DNA from: Agarivorans sp050870875
GTDB lineage: Bacteria; Pseudomonadota; Gammaproteobacteria; Enterobacterales; Celerinatantimonadaceae
NCBI RefSeq assembly: GCF_050870875.2
Contig: NZ_CP194041.2
Location: 4,926,870 to 4,990,869 of the forward strand
DNA length: 64,000 bases
Reading direction: 5' to 3'
Below the pieces are notes generated by a model. The model worked only from the letters and a program-made list of their open reading frames with translations. It had not been told where the DNA came from and did no database searches. Within the stretch, counting starts at the first letter, position 1, and each line of letters starts with the position of its first letter. Position numbers and translations under genes: made by a program. This document shows positions 16,888-24,805 of this stretch, piece by piece.

Positions 16888-16919
16888 AAAAAGTCGGGGC
16901 GACACTTACGTGTCGCCCC
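16888..16919 (-). terminator. Main terminator of CsrB copy B
   Basis: A perfect 10-bp GC-rich stem (16896-16905 with 16910-16919), loop of four, followed on the minus strand by GACTTTTT (T run 16892-16888). Confidence 0.9.
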
Positions 16920-17169
16920 TAGTAGTCATATCGCTCAAATCCGTGAACGGGTAATTGCTCCCTGCAATCCTTTTTGACTGTTTTACTACATCCTGTAGTT
17001 GTCCTTTTCTCAAATCCTTTGAGCTGTCCTTTAGCCTTCATTGGCATAACCGGTTGTCCATACCAGTTGCACGTCTCCTTCCTAGGAGGTGTCCCTTACT
17101 ACATCCTGTAGTTGTCCTTTCAGCTCCTGCTACGTTTCTCATCCTGATAAACGTCAGTGCCTCCGTGCA
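16888..17169 (-). ncRNA. csrB: CsrB-family CsrA-titrating RNA, copy B
   Basis: About 282 nt on the minus strand with some 16 GGA motifs. Clear small hairpins present GGA in the loop: CTACAGGATGTAG occurs twice (within 16984-16998 and 17098-17112), and CTCAAAGGATTTGAG and the CTCCTAGGAAGGAG block add more. The linkers read AAGGACA as in E. coli CsrB, including the neighbouring GGACACCTCC phrase. The last 80 bases before the terminator are nearly the same as in copy A, so the two are duplicates. A TATAGT -10 box at 17181-17176 sets the inferred start, and a near-perfect GacA/UvrY box lies 158 bases upstream. Product: a decoy that sequesters CsrA. Confidence 0.92.
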
Positions 17170-17175
17170 GAACTA

Positions 17176-17181
17176 ACTATA
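17176..17181 (-). promoter_or_regulatory. Inferred -10 box of CsrB copy B
   Basis: TATAGT on the minus strand, seven bases before the first plausible transcript base. There is no good -35 hexamer at 17 bp, which fits activation from a distant upstream site. Confidence 0.6.
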
Positions 17182-17326
17182 CGGCATTAATACTTGAGAA
17201 AAAGCTCCAGAACAAAAAAAACTCATCTTTTTTTACATAAACAGCATCAAAAATAAATAAGCAATTGATATATATGGATATTGTTATTATCTATCTGCAA
17301 GATTTACTGCCTTTAACTTACAACCT

Positions 17327-17344
17327 TGTAAGAGATCTCTCACA
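17327..17344. promoter_or_regulatory. GacA/UvrY activator box of CsrB copy B
   Basis: TGTAAGAGATCTCTCACA matches the published GacA/UvrY consensus TGTAAG-N6-CTTACA at 11 of 12 defined positions. It lies about 167 bases (centre) before the inferred start, similar to the distance reported for E. coli csrB. Confidence 0.8.
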
Positions 17345-17367
17345 AAGAGTGCAGTCTTTAGACTAAG

Positions 17368-17988
17368 CTAACGATTTTTTGAAAGCTTAGGTAAAGATAG
17401 ATGATAACGAATTGCAACTAAACGGATGACTAAAGCACTAATAATACAACTGCTAGTTGCAATGGTCGTGGAAAAACCTAAGTTCTCTGTAATCGCCCAC
17501 ACACAACCCCCGACAATACAAGCCGTTGCATAGATCTCGCGCTGCAGTACTAAAGGAACCTGGTTGGCCAGTACATCACGGATCATCCCCCCACCACAGG
17601 CCGTAATCACCCCCATAGTGATCGAAACAATCACCGGAGCGCCCATTTGTAAGGCCTTATTCGCACCAATAGCCATAAATACAGCCATACCAATAGCATC
17701 GGCAACTGGTAATAACCAACGAGGAGGACTAGGAAAATTATTGAGCAAAACAATTGCCCCCAGACTAGCCGCTAAGATCACCCACAAATATAAACCATTT
17801 TCCACCCAAAAAACTGGGCTAGCTCCTAATGCCATATCACGAATGGTGCCCCCACCAATCGCGGTCACGCAGGCAAGTACTAGGGCTCCAAATAGATCCA
17901 TACGTCGCCGACTAGCGATCAATACCCCAGAAATGGCGAATACCGCCGTACCAAAAAGATCGAGACTAAAAATAATGGTGTTGCCCAA
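17368..17988 (-). CDS. TRIC-type cation channel family membrane protein (YicG/YadS, UPF0126)
   Basis: A 206-residue inner-membrane protein with seven hydrophobic helices in two three-helix repeats plus one. Each repeat carries the glycine-rich kink motif of trimeric intracellular cation channels: AIGGGTIRD near 43-51 and ACGGGMIRD near 128-136. Prokaryotic relatives form potassium-permeable homotrimers; some related proteins have been linked to glycine uptake, so the solute is not certain. It starts 70 bases beyond the nadE stop on the same strand, separated by a possible terminator-like hairpin, and its 3' end lies 24 bases from the CsrB activator box. Confidence 0.9.
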   Translation of the reverse strand: MGNTIIFSLDLFGTAVFAISGVLIASRRRMDLFGALVLACVTAIGGGTIRDMALGASPVFWVENGLYLWVILAASLGAIVLLNNFPSPPRWLLPVADAIGMAVFMAIGANKALQMGAPVIVSITMGVITACGGGMIRDVLANQVPLVLQREIYATACIVGGCVWAITENLGFSTTIATSSCIISALVIRLVAIRYHLSLPKLSKNR

Positions 17989-18061
17989 TGTCGGCTCCTC
18001 AAAAAAATAGGCTGCAATGAGGCAACATGTTTGCTGAACAATATAAGAGACCGATCAAACA

Positions 18062-18084
18062 ACACCGAACCCGGGTGGGTCCGG
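18062..18084 (-). terminator. Probable hairpin terminator after nadE
   Basis: A GC-rich imperfect stem (ACCGGACCC with GGGTTCGGT read on the minus strand) nine bases after the nadE stop, followed by a weakly T-rich GTTGTTTG. The T run is poor, so efficiency is uncertain. Confidence 0.5.
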
Positions 18085-18092
18085 TAAATAAA

Positions 18093-18923
18093 TCAATCAT
18101 AAATAGTCGGAATGGCTTGCCGTTTATGTTGGGTCCGTAAATAAATACCTATTAATTTTTCTTCTACCCCAGCATCAACCAATTTACCTTCTAAAAAGTC
18201 ATCAATTTGATCGTAAGTTAAACCAAGCGCCACTTCATCTGGCAGCTGCGGGCGATCTTCCTCTAAATCAGCTGTTGGCGCTTTACCAATCAACTTCTCT
18301 GGCGCACCCAAGTAACTCGCCACTTGGCGAACCTGACGCTTATTTAAACCAAAGATAGGCGTTAAATCGCAGGCACCATCCCCATGCTTAGTGTAAAAAC
18401 CGGTAATATTCTCAGCCGAGTGATCGGTACCAATCACCAATGCACCAGTTAGTCCCGCAATTTCATACTGAGCAATCATTCGCATCCGCGCCTTTACGTT
18501 GCCCTTAGCAAAATCGATCCCAGCTTGTTGCGGTAAGGCTAAACCCGCGTTCTGCAAACCTAACAGTGCGCTTGAGTGTGCCCCTTCGGTGCCATCTTTA
18601 ATATTTGTGGTCACGATATAGGAGGGTTTAATAAAATCTAAAGCTAATTGCGCATCTGCTTCATCTTTCTGCTCTCCATAAGGGAGGCGCATCGCAATGA
18701 AACGATAGTCTTGAGTCGAGTGCTCTTGATTAAGCTGTTCTACAGCCAACTGAGCGAGCCGTCCGGTGGTCGTAGAATCAACACCACCACTAATACCTAA
18801 GATTAAGGTTTTTAAGTTCGCCTGTTGTAAACACTGTTTGATAAAGTCTATGCGACGTTTTACTTCAAACCCCGGGTCAATTTCAGGTAGAACCTTCATC
18901 TCCGCTAATATTGCTTGTTTCAT
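18093..18923 (-). CDS. nadE: NH3-dependent NAD(+) synthetase
   Basis: A 276-residue enzyme catalysing the last step of NAD synthesis: deamido-NAD, ammonia and ATP to NAD. The ATP-pyrophosphatase P-loop SGGVDS is at 45-50. The distal motif TADLEEDRPQLPDE near 219-232 is typical of the ammonia-dependent bacterial form (E. coli NadE is 275 residues). The frame stays open 29 codons further to 19010, but the added residues are hydrophobic and unlike NadE. The ATG at 18923 has a strong GGGGGA five bases upstream, so I use it. No glutaminase domain is present. Confidence 0.95.
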   Translation of the reverse strand: MKQAILAEMKVLPEIDPGFEVKRRIDFIKQCLQQANLKTLILGISGGVDSTTTGRLAQLAVEQLNQEHSTQDYRFIAMRLPYGEQKDEADAQLALDFIKPSYIVTTNIKDGTEGAHSSALLGLQNAGLALPQQAGIDFAKGNVKARMRMIAQYEIAGLTGALVIGTDHSAENITGFYTKHGDGACDLTPIFGLNKRQVRQVASYLGAPEKLIGKAPTADLEEDRPQLPDEVALGLTYDQIDDFLEGKLVDAGVEEKLIGIYLRTQHKRQAIPTIYD

Positions 18924-19198
18924 CTCATCCCCCACAACAAATGTAATCCTCATCAGGCAATGTACTTGAGAGATAAAAAAAAACCAAGAGACAAGCTGAT
19001 TTACATACAATTAATCACTAAACAGATTAATATAATTAGGGGCTGTTAATCTTTGGTGATGACTTTTACAGCTGTTTGTGACTCATTTAGGCAAGTCATG
19101 TGAAATATCGCTAGCGGTATAGCTCATAACAATACACTGCAGTAATGCACCACAAATACTGCCTAAACAATTTGACTAGAAGCGTTTTACCGTTGATT

Positions 19199-19235
19199 AG
19201 AGGTATCTGCTTAGCACTCTAAGCGAGACACCTCT
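19199..19235. repeat. Strong hairpin upstream of pykA
   Basis: AGAGGTATCTGCTTAG pairs with CTAAGCGAGACACCTCT around a CACT loop, with one mismatch and one bulge (15 pairs). It lies 312 bases before pykA, followed 17 bases later by six T. It could be part of a small RNA, an untranslated leader, or an old terminator. Confidence 0.5.
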
Positions 19236-19429
19236 CGCCACGATAAAAATGCTTTTTTCTCGAAAAAGTAGCTCACAAAAGAACCGCCTCTAGCCATCTA
19301 AGGTATGCTATTGGTCAAACAACAGAGCCATTTGGCAAGGAAAGAGAATAACTTTAGTTTTTCTATTTGAGTGAGCAACCCAAAATGGGAATTTTAGCGC
19401 TAAAGATGCGCATTATTTTTTCAGATAAG

Positions 19430-19460
19430 TTGTCAAATATTCATCTAGAGTCTCTAGAAT
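19430..19460 (+). promoter_or_regulatory. Candidate pykA promoter
   Basis: TTGTCA (19430-19435) as -35 and TAGAAT (19455-19460) as -10, spacing 19. Each hexamer has one mismatch to the sigma-70 consensus; the spacing is slightly long. Confidence 0.4.
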
Positions 19461-19546
19461 TTATTTTCCCTAGCTGTTGGATATAAATCAATTGGCGCCA
19501 AGGAGCGACAGCTTCTGATTGAATATTTCATTTTAAGGATAAAACT

Positions 19547-20983
19547 ATGCTACGACGCACCAAAATTGTGACAACTTTAGGCCCAGCCACCGATAAAGAC
19601 GACATTTTAGAACAACTGCTGCTCAGCGGCGCAAATATGGTGCGACTCAACTTTTCTCACGGCAGCGCCGACGACCATATCGCTCGCGCCAATAAGGTCA
19701 GAGAACTTGCAGCCAAACATAAACTACACGTGGCTATTTTGGGTGACCTACAAGGTCCCAAAATACGCGTATCCACCTTTAAAGAAGGTAAGGTTAAATT
19801 GCAAGTTGGGGATAGCTTTTTACTCGATAGTGATTTAGCAAAAGGCTTGGGAGATCAACAACAAGTTGGCCTCGATTATAAATACTTGCCTAAAGACGTG
19901 GCCCCTGGCGATACCCTGTTACTTGATGACGGTAGAATTCAATTGAGAGTCACCGCCGTAGAAGGCAATAAAGTCACCACCGAAGTGACCATTGGCGGAT
20001 TTTTATCCAACAACAAAGGGATTAATAAACTCGGTGGTGGTTTATCTGCCGCAGCCTTAACCGATAAAGACAAAGCCGATATCCTCACCGCAGCCAAAAT
20101 CAATGTCGACTATTTAGCTGTATCCTTCCCAAATAGCGGTGAAGATATGCACTATGCCAGACGTCTGACTCAACAAGCCGGACTCGCAACAAAACTAGTG
20201 GCAAAAGTTGAACGAGCAGAAACAGTTGCCACCGAAGAAGCGATGATCGATATCATTACCGCTTCCGACGCAGTGATGGTAGCTCGTGGCGATCTCGGTG
20301 TTGAAATTGGCGATGCCGAATTAGTGGGAGTGCAAAAGACTCTTATTCGTCTGACTCGAAAATACAATCGCGCGGTGATTACCGCAACTCAGATGATGGA
20401 ATCAATGATTAGTGCGCCGATGCCAACTCGCGCTGAGGTCATGGATGTAGCCAACGCAGTATTGGACGGTACCGATGCGGTGATGTTATCCGGCGAAACA
20501 GCCGCTGGCCAATACCCTGTAGAAACCGTCCAGGCCATGGCTTCGGTTTGCCTAGGTGCTGAAAAACAACGCAGCATTAACGTATCCAAATATCGAATCA
20601 ATGAAACCTTTGAGAGTATTTCGGAAACAGTGGCGATGAGTACCATGTTTGCGGCCAATCACATGCAAGGTATGACCGCCATTATTGCACTCACCGAATC
20701 AGGCAGCACGCCTTTATTAATGTCTCGCCTCAGTAGTGGCTTACCCATTTTTTCTTTATCTCGCCACCAAGCAACCTTGAGTCGTTGCGCCTTATACCGA
20801 GGCGTATACCCGATTTACTTCGACGAAACCAACCACGATATCATCCAAGTATCACATAGCGCGATTAATTTGTTGAAACAACAAGGCTATTTGAATAAAG
20901 GTGATTTAGTGATTTTGACCCATGGTGATGTATTCGACCAAACCGGGCATACCAATACCAGTAAGATATTAAAAGTCGGTTAA
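19547..20983 (+). CDS. pykA: Pyruvate kinase, PykA (type II)
   Basis: A 478-residue glycolytic enzyme converting phosphoenolpyruvate and ADP to pyruvate and ATP. It resembles E. coli PykA (480) more than PykF throughout: the start RRTKIVTTLGPATD, GDLQGPKIRVSTFKEGKV near 66-83, and NKGINKLGGGLS near 160-171. Catalytic and metal-binding residues are seen in VAKVERAE (about 220-227, active-site Lys) and VMVARGDLGVEIG (about 244-256). The segment ATQMMESMI follows at about 284. A TAAGGAT Shine-Dalgarno precedes the ATG. The gene is monocistronic, with two hairpin-forming palindromes after its stop. In E. coli PykA is AMP-activated; that is not verified here. Confidence 0.96.
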   Translation: MLRRTKIVTTLGPATDKDDILEQLLLSGANMVRLNFSHGSADDHIARANKVRELAAKHKLHVAILGDLQGPKIRVSTFKEGKVKLQVGDSFLLDSDLAKGLGDQQQVGLDYKYLPKDVAPGDTLLLDDGRIQLRVTAVEGNKVTTEVTIGGFLSNNKGINKLGGGLSAAALTDKDKADILTAAKINVDYLAVSFPNSGEDMHYARRLTQQAGLATKLVAKVERAETVATEEAMIDIITASDAVMVARGDLGVEIGDAELVGVQKTLIRLTRKYNRAVITATQMMESMISAPMPTRAEVMDVANAVLDGTDAVMLSGETAAGQYPVETVQAMASVCLGAEKQRSINVSKYRINETFESISETVAMSTMFAANHMQGMTAIIALTESGSTPLLMSRLSSGLPIFSLSRHQATLSRCALYRGVYPIYFDETNHDIIQVSHSAINLLKQQGYLNKGDLVILTHGDVFDQTGHTNTSKILKVG

Positions 20984-21001
20984 GCGCTAAACATGAGCGC
21001 T

Positions 21002-21033
21002 TAGTTAGCTCGGTGTATACACCGAGCTAACTA
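21002..21033. repeat. Perfect 32-bp palindrome after pykA
   Basis: Sixteen bases (21002-21017) are followed directly by their exact reverse complement (21018-21033), 19 bases after the pykA stop. As RNA it is a 14-bp or longer hairpin without a T run after it. A second hairpin, GCGCT with AGCGC, lies just before (20984-21001). It may be a rho-independent stop of unusual form or protect the mRNA 3' end. Confidence 0.75.
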
Positions 21034-21144
21034 TCGAAAAATAATGACCAGAGCATTCAAACGAAGATCAATTTAAATCACTAAAGCAATACAGGATCAC
21101 ATCCGAAACAGCAAAAATACCCAATGTGTGCGTATCAATGAATA

Positions 21145-21855
21145 TTAATTGTGGTTTAACTGCGGACTTGCTCGAGTACCTTCCACAGGACGATTCACAG
21201 ATAGTTTGCGTCCCTTGGTGATCCCGGTTTGAAAATCTGGGGTAAGCTGACCCATTGAGGCCTTAATTTTCGCCTTAAAGGTTTCACGGTCTAACTTCTC
21301 AAACATCTCATCCAAGTAGTCATCCATATGTTCATTGCGTCCATCGCTTGTTAGATCGGGGAGTTTTTCTAAAGCCCCCTCCAACCAACCGGCAGTAAAA
21401 GAAGTAACCCGTCGTGCCACAGTGACATTATCGGTACCGGAACCGGCAAAGCTATTTCGAAATGAACCCACCTGTTGGTTCATTTCTCGATAAACAATAT
21501 CAAATGCAAAGGCGGCAAATACGGCACGCTCGGCCATGCCAACAAATTCAGCTCTTTTTAAACCTTTATGATTAACCAGTACCGCTTCCACACCAAAACG
21601 TGAGTTAATACCACGAATAATGCGTAAGATATTTTCGTTTACATTGGCGGGTAACAAGGTTTGAGTAGAGGTTTTCCCCATTTGAATTAAATCAATATCG
21701 GCTTGCTCTAAGCCGTGTTTAAGCATTAAGCGATGCGCCATACGGATCGCTTGAGCAGCCTCATGAACATTAGAGGAGTTACCCAACTCTAAGCACTTTG
21801 CAATTTTTTCTAGGGCTCGTTGACGACTCACGAAATTGCTACAACCTCTGTTCAA
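21145..21855 (-). CDS. DUF2786 domain protein of unknown function
   Basis: A 236-residue soluble protein. The first 55 residues (ALEKIAKCLELGNSSNVHEAAQ, then a paired helix with RLMLKHGLEQADI) match the DUF2786 helical domain found in several phage-like and chromosomal proteins. The middle resembles the metalloprotease-like region (DUF7168) that usually follows, although I see no HExxH. It is convergent with pykA and upstream of nothing on its strand. Function is unknown. The start ATG at 21855 has no strong Shine-Dalgarno sequence; GTG or other starts a few codons in cannot be excluded. Confidence 0.7.
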   Translation of the reverse strand: MNRGCSNFVSRQRALEKIAKCLELGNSSNVHEAAQAIRMAHRLMLKHGLEQADIDLIQMGKTSTQTLLPANVNENILRIIRGINSRFGVEAVLVNHKGLKRAEFVGMAERAVFAAFAFDIVYREMNQQVGSFRNSFAGSGTDNVTVARRVTSFTAGWLEGALEKLPDLTSDGRNEHMDDYLDEMFEKLDRETFKAKIKASMGQLTPDFQTGITKGRKLSVNRPVEGTRASPQLNHN

Positions 21856-22047
21856 AAATGAAGCGTCATTTTACTGGTTTTAGCCAAATTTTCCAGTAAT
21901 ACCGAGCCCAGAGCCAGCGCTTCGTTTAGAATTTAGACTCAATTTTCCACTTGAAACACCGAAAAGAAAACCCTCTGGCAATGCAATGGGTCACTTTCCA
22001 GTCGTGCCAGCGTCGAATACAGCTCGCTTTAGAAGCAAACGAGGCAC

Positions 22048-23745
22048 TTATCCATTCGAATGTCCCTCACCACCATTGCCTGTAGAATAAACATGAACAT
22101 CGCGCTGTGGGAAAGGGATCGAGATACCATCTTGATCGAAGCGCATTTTCACTTGTCGAGTAATATCCCAATAAACGTTCCAATAATCATCGGTTTTTAC
22201 CCAAGGACGCACGATAAAATCTACCGAAGATTCATTTAAAATATGTAGTTTAACCATAGGAGCAGGTTCGGCTAACACCAATGGGTGCTTGGCTAATAAT
22301 TCATTCAACACGGCTTCCGTTTTATCGATATCATCGCTATAGCCAATCCCAAAAACTAAATCAACGCGACGCAGTTTTTGTGCAGTTACATTTTTAATCA
22401 CATCCCCCCAAATTTTACCATTTGGGATCACTAAGGTTTGGTTATCGATGGTTAAAATAGTGGTCGAAACTAAATTCATACTTTTCACTTTGCCAAAGAC
22501 GCCACCGCCCACTTCCACCATATCGCCCACATCATAGGGACGATAAATAAGAATCATCATCCCAGCGGCAAAATTACTCAAGGTATCTTGCAAGGCAAAC
22601 CCAATAATGAAACCAGCGACGCCTAACCCCGCTAAAACCGGTGCCAGTGATATACCAACTTGGGCCAAAGCAAATAAAATTCCAACAATAACCACGACCC
22701 GAGTCACCGAGGACACTATCATCTCTTTCATCAACGAAGATAACCGTAGCTTGGAAGAATCTAAACTTTTAATCAGTAACTTACGGGTTAAACGAGCAAG
22801 AGCACGAAATACAAAATAAATGAGTAACAACAAAAATATTTTGAAGATCCACTCTCCGCCGTGCTCAACAAAATACTCACTAAGTCGAACGACCCAACGT
22901 TTAGCAATACCGTTCAATACGTTGATATCCAACACATCGGTGGTGATTTGCCCACCTAATTTAAGCAATGTCTGTTGATAAAATCCGGTATTAAAACCAA
23001 GCTGAGTGAGTAATTCAACGGTTAATTTGAAGCTTAACCCTGCGACCGATAATTGCTCTTTGACCACGGCTAATTGGTCTTTTAGTGCTTGATCATTGGG
23101 AGTCAATTTAATAAATTGACTAAGCTCCCTGGTTTTATTTTCGAGTAAGCCAACCATCCCAGAAAATGATTCAGCCCGCAGATAAAGCAAATCGATCAGA
23201 TGATGATTTTGATCCGTTACCTCAAAACCAAGGGCTTGGAGATTATTAATTTGCTGTACCAAGGCCGAAAAAATCACATCAGATCGATTCAAGTAATCAA
23301 TATATAACTGAAAAGACTTAATATTATCCGAAGGTTGTTGTGCGTAGGCTTTATTGAACAACTGCTGCTGTTGCTCGATCCTCTGAATTAAACTTTGATA
23401 ATTATCGATGATAATTTGCTTAACTTGATGGTTTATAGCAGGTTCCGTCAAACCCAGAGCTTGTTGTTTAATTAAGTATTGGGTGAGCTGATTAATCGTT
23501 TCAAAGGAACTTAAATGACGCTCAACTAAACGATAATCGATGGCCGCTTGCTCGATAGCAGAGACCGTATTTCTATTGGCTTGTATCTTTTCAATCCGCT
23601 GCTGTTGACGCTGATATTTTTCCAACAATAGCTGCGCTTGGTCGCTGCCGGAATCAGCCGCATGCAAGCAAAAAACAGCGCTCGAAAAAAATAGTAAAGC
23701 CCACTTCATCAAACTCTGATACCACCGAACAAATTCCGTTTTCAT
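22048..23745 (-). CDS. MscS-type mechanosensitive channel with periplasmic domain
   Basis: A 565-residue protein. A signal peptide or first helix (about 12-29, ending AADSG) is followed by a long Gln-rich, coiled-coil-prone periplasmic region (about 35-290). Next come about four helices with the MscS pore helix GLGVAGFIIGFALQDTLSN (about 373-391) and a cytosolic beta domain containing PYDVGDMVEV (about 404-413). This is an enlarged MscS-like channel such as YbdG/YnaI/MscK relatives that open under hypo-osmotic shock. The substrate and gating threshold cannot be read. It is transcribed alone, divergent from the outer-membrane barrel gene. Confidence 0.9.
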   Translation of the reverse strand: MKTEFVRWYQSLMKWALLFFSSAVFCLHAADSGSDQAQLLLEKYQRQQQRIEKIQANRNTVSAIEQAAIDYRLVERHLSSFETINQLTQYLIKQQALGLTEPAINHQVKQIIIDNYQSLIQRIEQQQQLFNKAYAQQPSDNIKSFQLYIDYLNRSDVIFSALVQQINNLQALGFEVTDQNHHLIDLLYLRAESFSGMVGLLENKTRELSQFIKLTPNDQALKDQLAVVKEQLSVAGLSFKLTVELLTQLGFNTGFYQQTLLKLGGQITTDVLDINVLNGIAKRWVVRLSEYFVEHGGEWIFKIFLLLLIYFVFRALARLTRKLLIKSLDSSKLRLSSLMKEMIVSSVTRVVVIVGILFALAQVGISLAPVLAGLGVAGFIIGFALQDTLSNFAAGMMILIYRPYDVGDMVEVGGGVFGKVKSMNLVSTTILTIDNQTLVIPNGKIWGDVIKNVTAQKLRRVDLVFGIGYSDDIDKTEAVLNELLAKHPLVLAEPAPMVKLHILNESSVDFIVRPWVKTDDYWNVYWDITRQVKMRFDQDGISIPFPQRDVHVYSTGNGGEGHSNG

Positions 23746-23926
23746 CTCTGCCTCCTAAATAAACTACAAACAACTATAAAAAATAAGCCAACAACTCATA
23801 ATTAAATTATGTTTTATGATCTAAAGGGGCCGCTTAATCCTAAATCATAAGCAACAATGAATAGGACATGGCTCGGTTTACAATCATGATTACGGATATC
23901 ACAGAGCACTCAACTAAGGACAGTAT

Positions 23927-24754
23927 ATGAATATAGCGCGTTGGCTAAGTAAACTTTGGTTAGTGAGTTTAGTCAGTTTTCCGCTCAGTGCTGGAGAATG
24001 GACCTTCAAAACTGGAGCGTTTTGGTCACAAACAGACTCATCAGTCACAACTAAAAGCTTCGATAACCAAGATATTACCTTAGATTTTGAAGATAGTTTA
24101 CAGCTAGAAAAACATCTGTTGTTACCCTTTTTCGAGCTGGGTTACAAATTTAATCAACGCCACCACGTCTACGCCGATTGGCGTCGTATACATCGAAGCG
24201 CATAGAGCAAAACCAATTTTGGGTTTACCTTACCGAATCATCCCGATTCTGGCGTAATCGCTGGCGCAAATCTAAATACCCGGATGGATATTGATATTCT
24301 GAGTGCTGGTTATGGCTATTCATTTTATCAAAATGCTAAAACTGAAATTGGTGGCTCACTTGGTTTGCATGTGATGTTTATTGAAATGGGCTTTAGCGGC
24401 GATATCTCAGCTTGTGTCAATAATGCAGGGAATATTATTTGTAATTCAACCGCGACCAAAGGTGAAGTGGTTGATGAATCGGCCACCGCACCGCTACCTG
24501 ATATCGGCTTATGGACCCATTATCAATTAACCGACGATTGGACACTGAATGCTCATAGTCAATTTTTTTATCTAAAAATTGACCAAGTGAAGGGTTATTT
24601 AGCCGATCTGAATGCCTCCATTAGTTACCAGATCAATCCCAATTGGGATATAGAGTTAGGCTATAACTACTACATTGTTGAAGCAGACTGGGATGAGATC
24701 CAACTTAAATATAATTATCAAGGGCCGATGGTAAACTTCGCTTATCGATTCTAG
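23927..24754 (+). pseudogene. Outer-membrane beta-barrel protein gene with in-frame amber codon
   Basis: The frame opens with a signal peptide (about 1-22, ending PLSAG) and continues as alternating hydrophobic/polar strands to a terminal Phe (FAYRF), the C-terminal signature of outer-membrane barrels. A single TAG at 24203-24205 (codon 93) interrupts it. The frame on both sides is the same and continuous, and the protein after the stop (SKTNFGFTLPNHPDSG) reads as normal barrel sequence without any shift. Without the stop it would be 275 residues. The specific family is not recognised. Either a recent nonsense mutation, a sequencing error, or stop read-through explains it. Confidence 0.75.
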
Positions 24755-24760
24755 CCCATC

Positions 24761-24796
24761 ACTTATAGGCTACCAACGGGCTGGTAGCCTATAAGT
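24761..24796. terminator. Shared hairpin between barrel gene and trpB-like gene
   Basis: A perfect 15-bp stem (24761-24775 with 24782-24796) and a six-base loop, midway between the ends of two convergent genes. No T run follows on either strand, so it resembles the pykA palindrome rather than a classical terminator. Confidence 0.6.
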
Positions 24797-24805
24797 TCAC
24801 TTGCT

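Larger units (their letters stand above)
16041..17367. other. Gene-poor region holding two CsrB-type RNAs
   Basis: No protein-coding gene is convincing in these 1.33 kb. The stretch holds two tandem minus-strand CsrB-family RNA genes (16076-16435 and 16888-17169), their terminators, promoters and upstream activator boxes, and an additional minus-strand terminator at 16693-16745. The remainder is AT-rich. Confidence 0.85.
18924..19546. other. nadE-pykA divergent intergenic region
   Basis: About 620 bases between divergent genes, unusually long for this density. It holds a strong imperfect hairpin at 19199-19235, T- and A-rich tracts at 19253-19266, and a candidate pykA promoter at 19430-19460. 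No coding frame beyond the discarded N-terminal extension of nadE looks real. Confidence 0.6.

Noticed and set aside
16980..17125. Short repeated units that look like a CRISPR or repeat array
   Set aside because: The units are hairpins with GGA loops of varying length and spacing, not constant repeats with unique spacers; CsrB structure explains them.
16955..17176. 73-residue plus-strand open frame
   Set aside because: It lies antisense to CsrB copy B, has no homologue features, and its sequence follows the repeated hairpins. The RNA reading explains the stretch better.
18924..19010. N-terminal extension of NadE to 19010
   Set aside because: The extra residues are hydrophobic and unlike NadE, and the ATG at 18923 has a strong Shine-Dalgarno and gives the family length.
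24206..24283. Frameshift in the outer-membrane barrel gene
   Set aside because: Both parts are in the same frame and the sequence between them reads as normal protein after the TAG; a single nonsense codon is sufficient.
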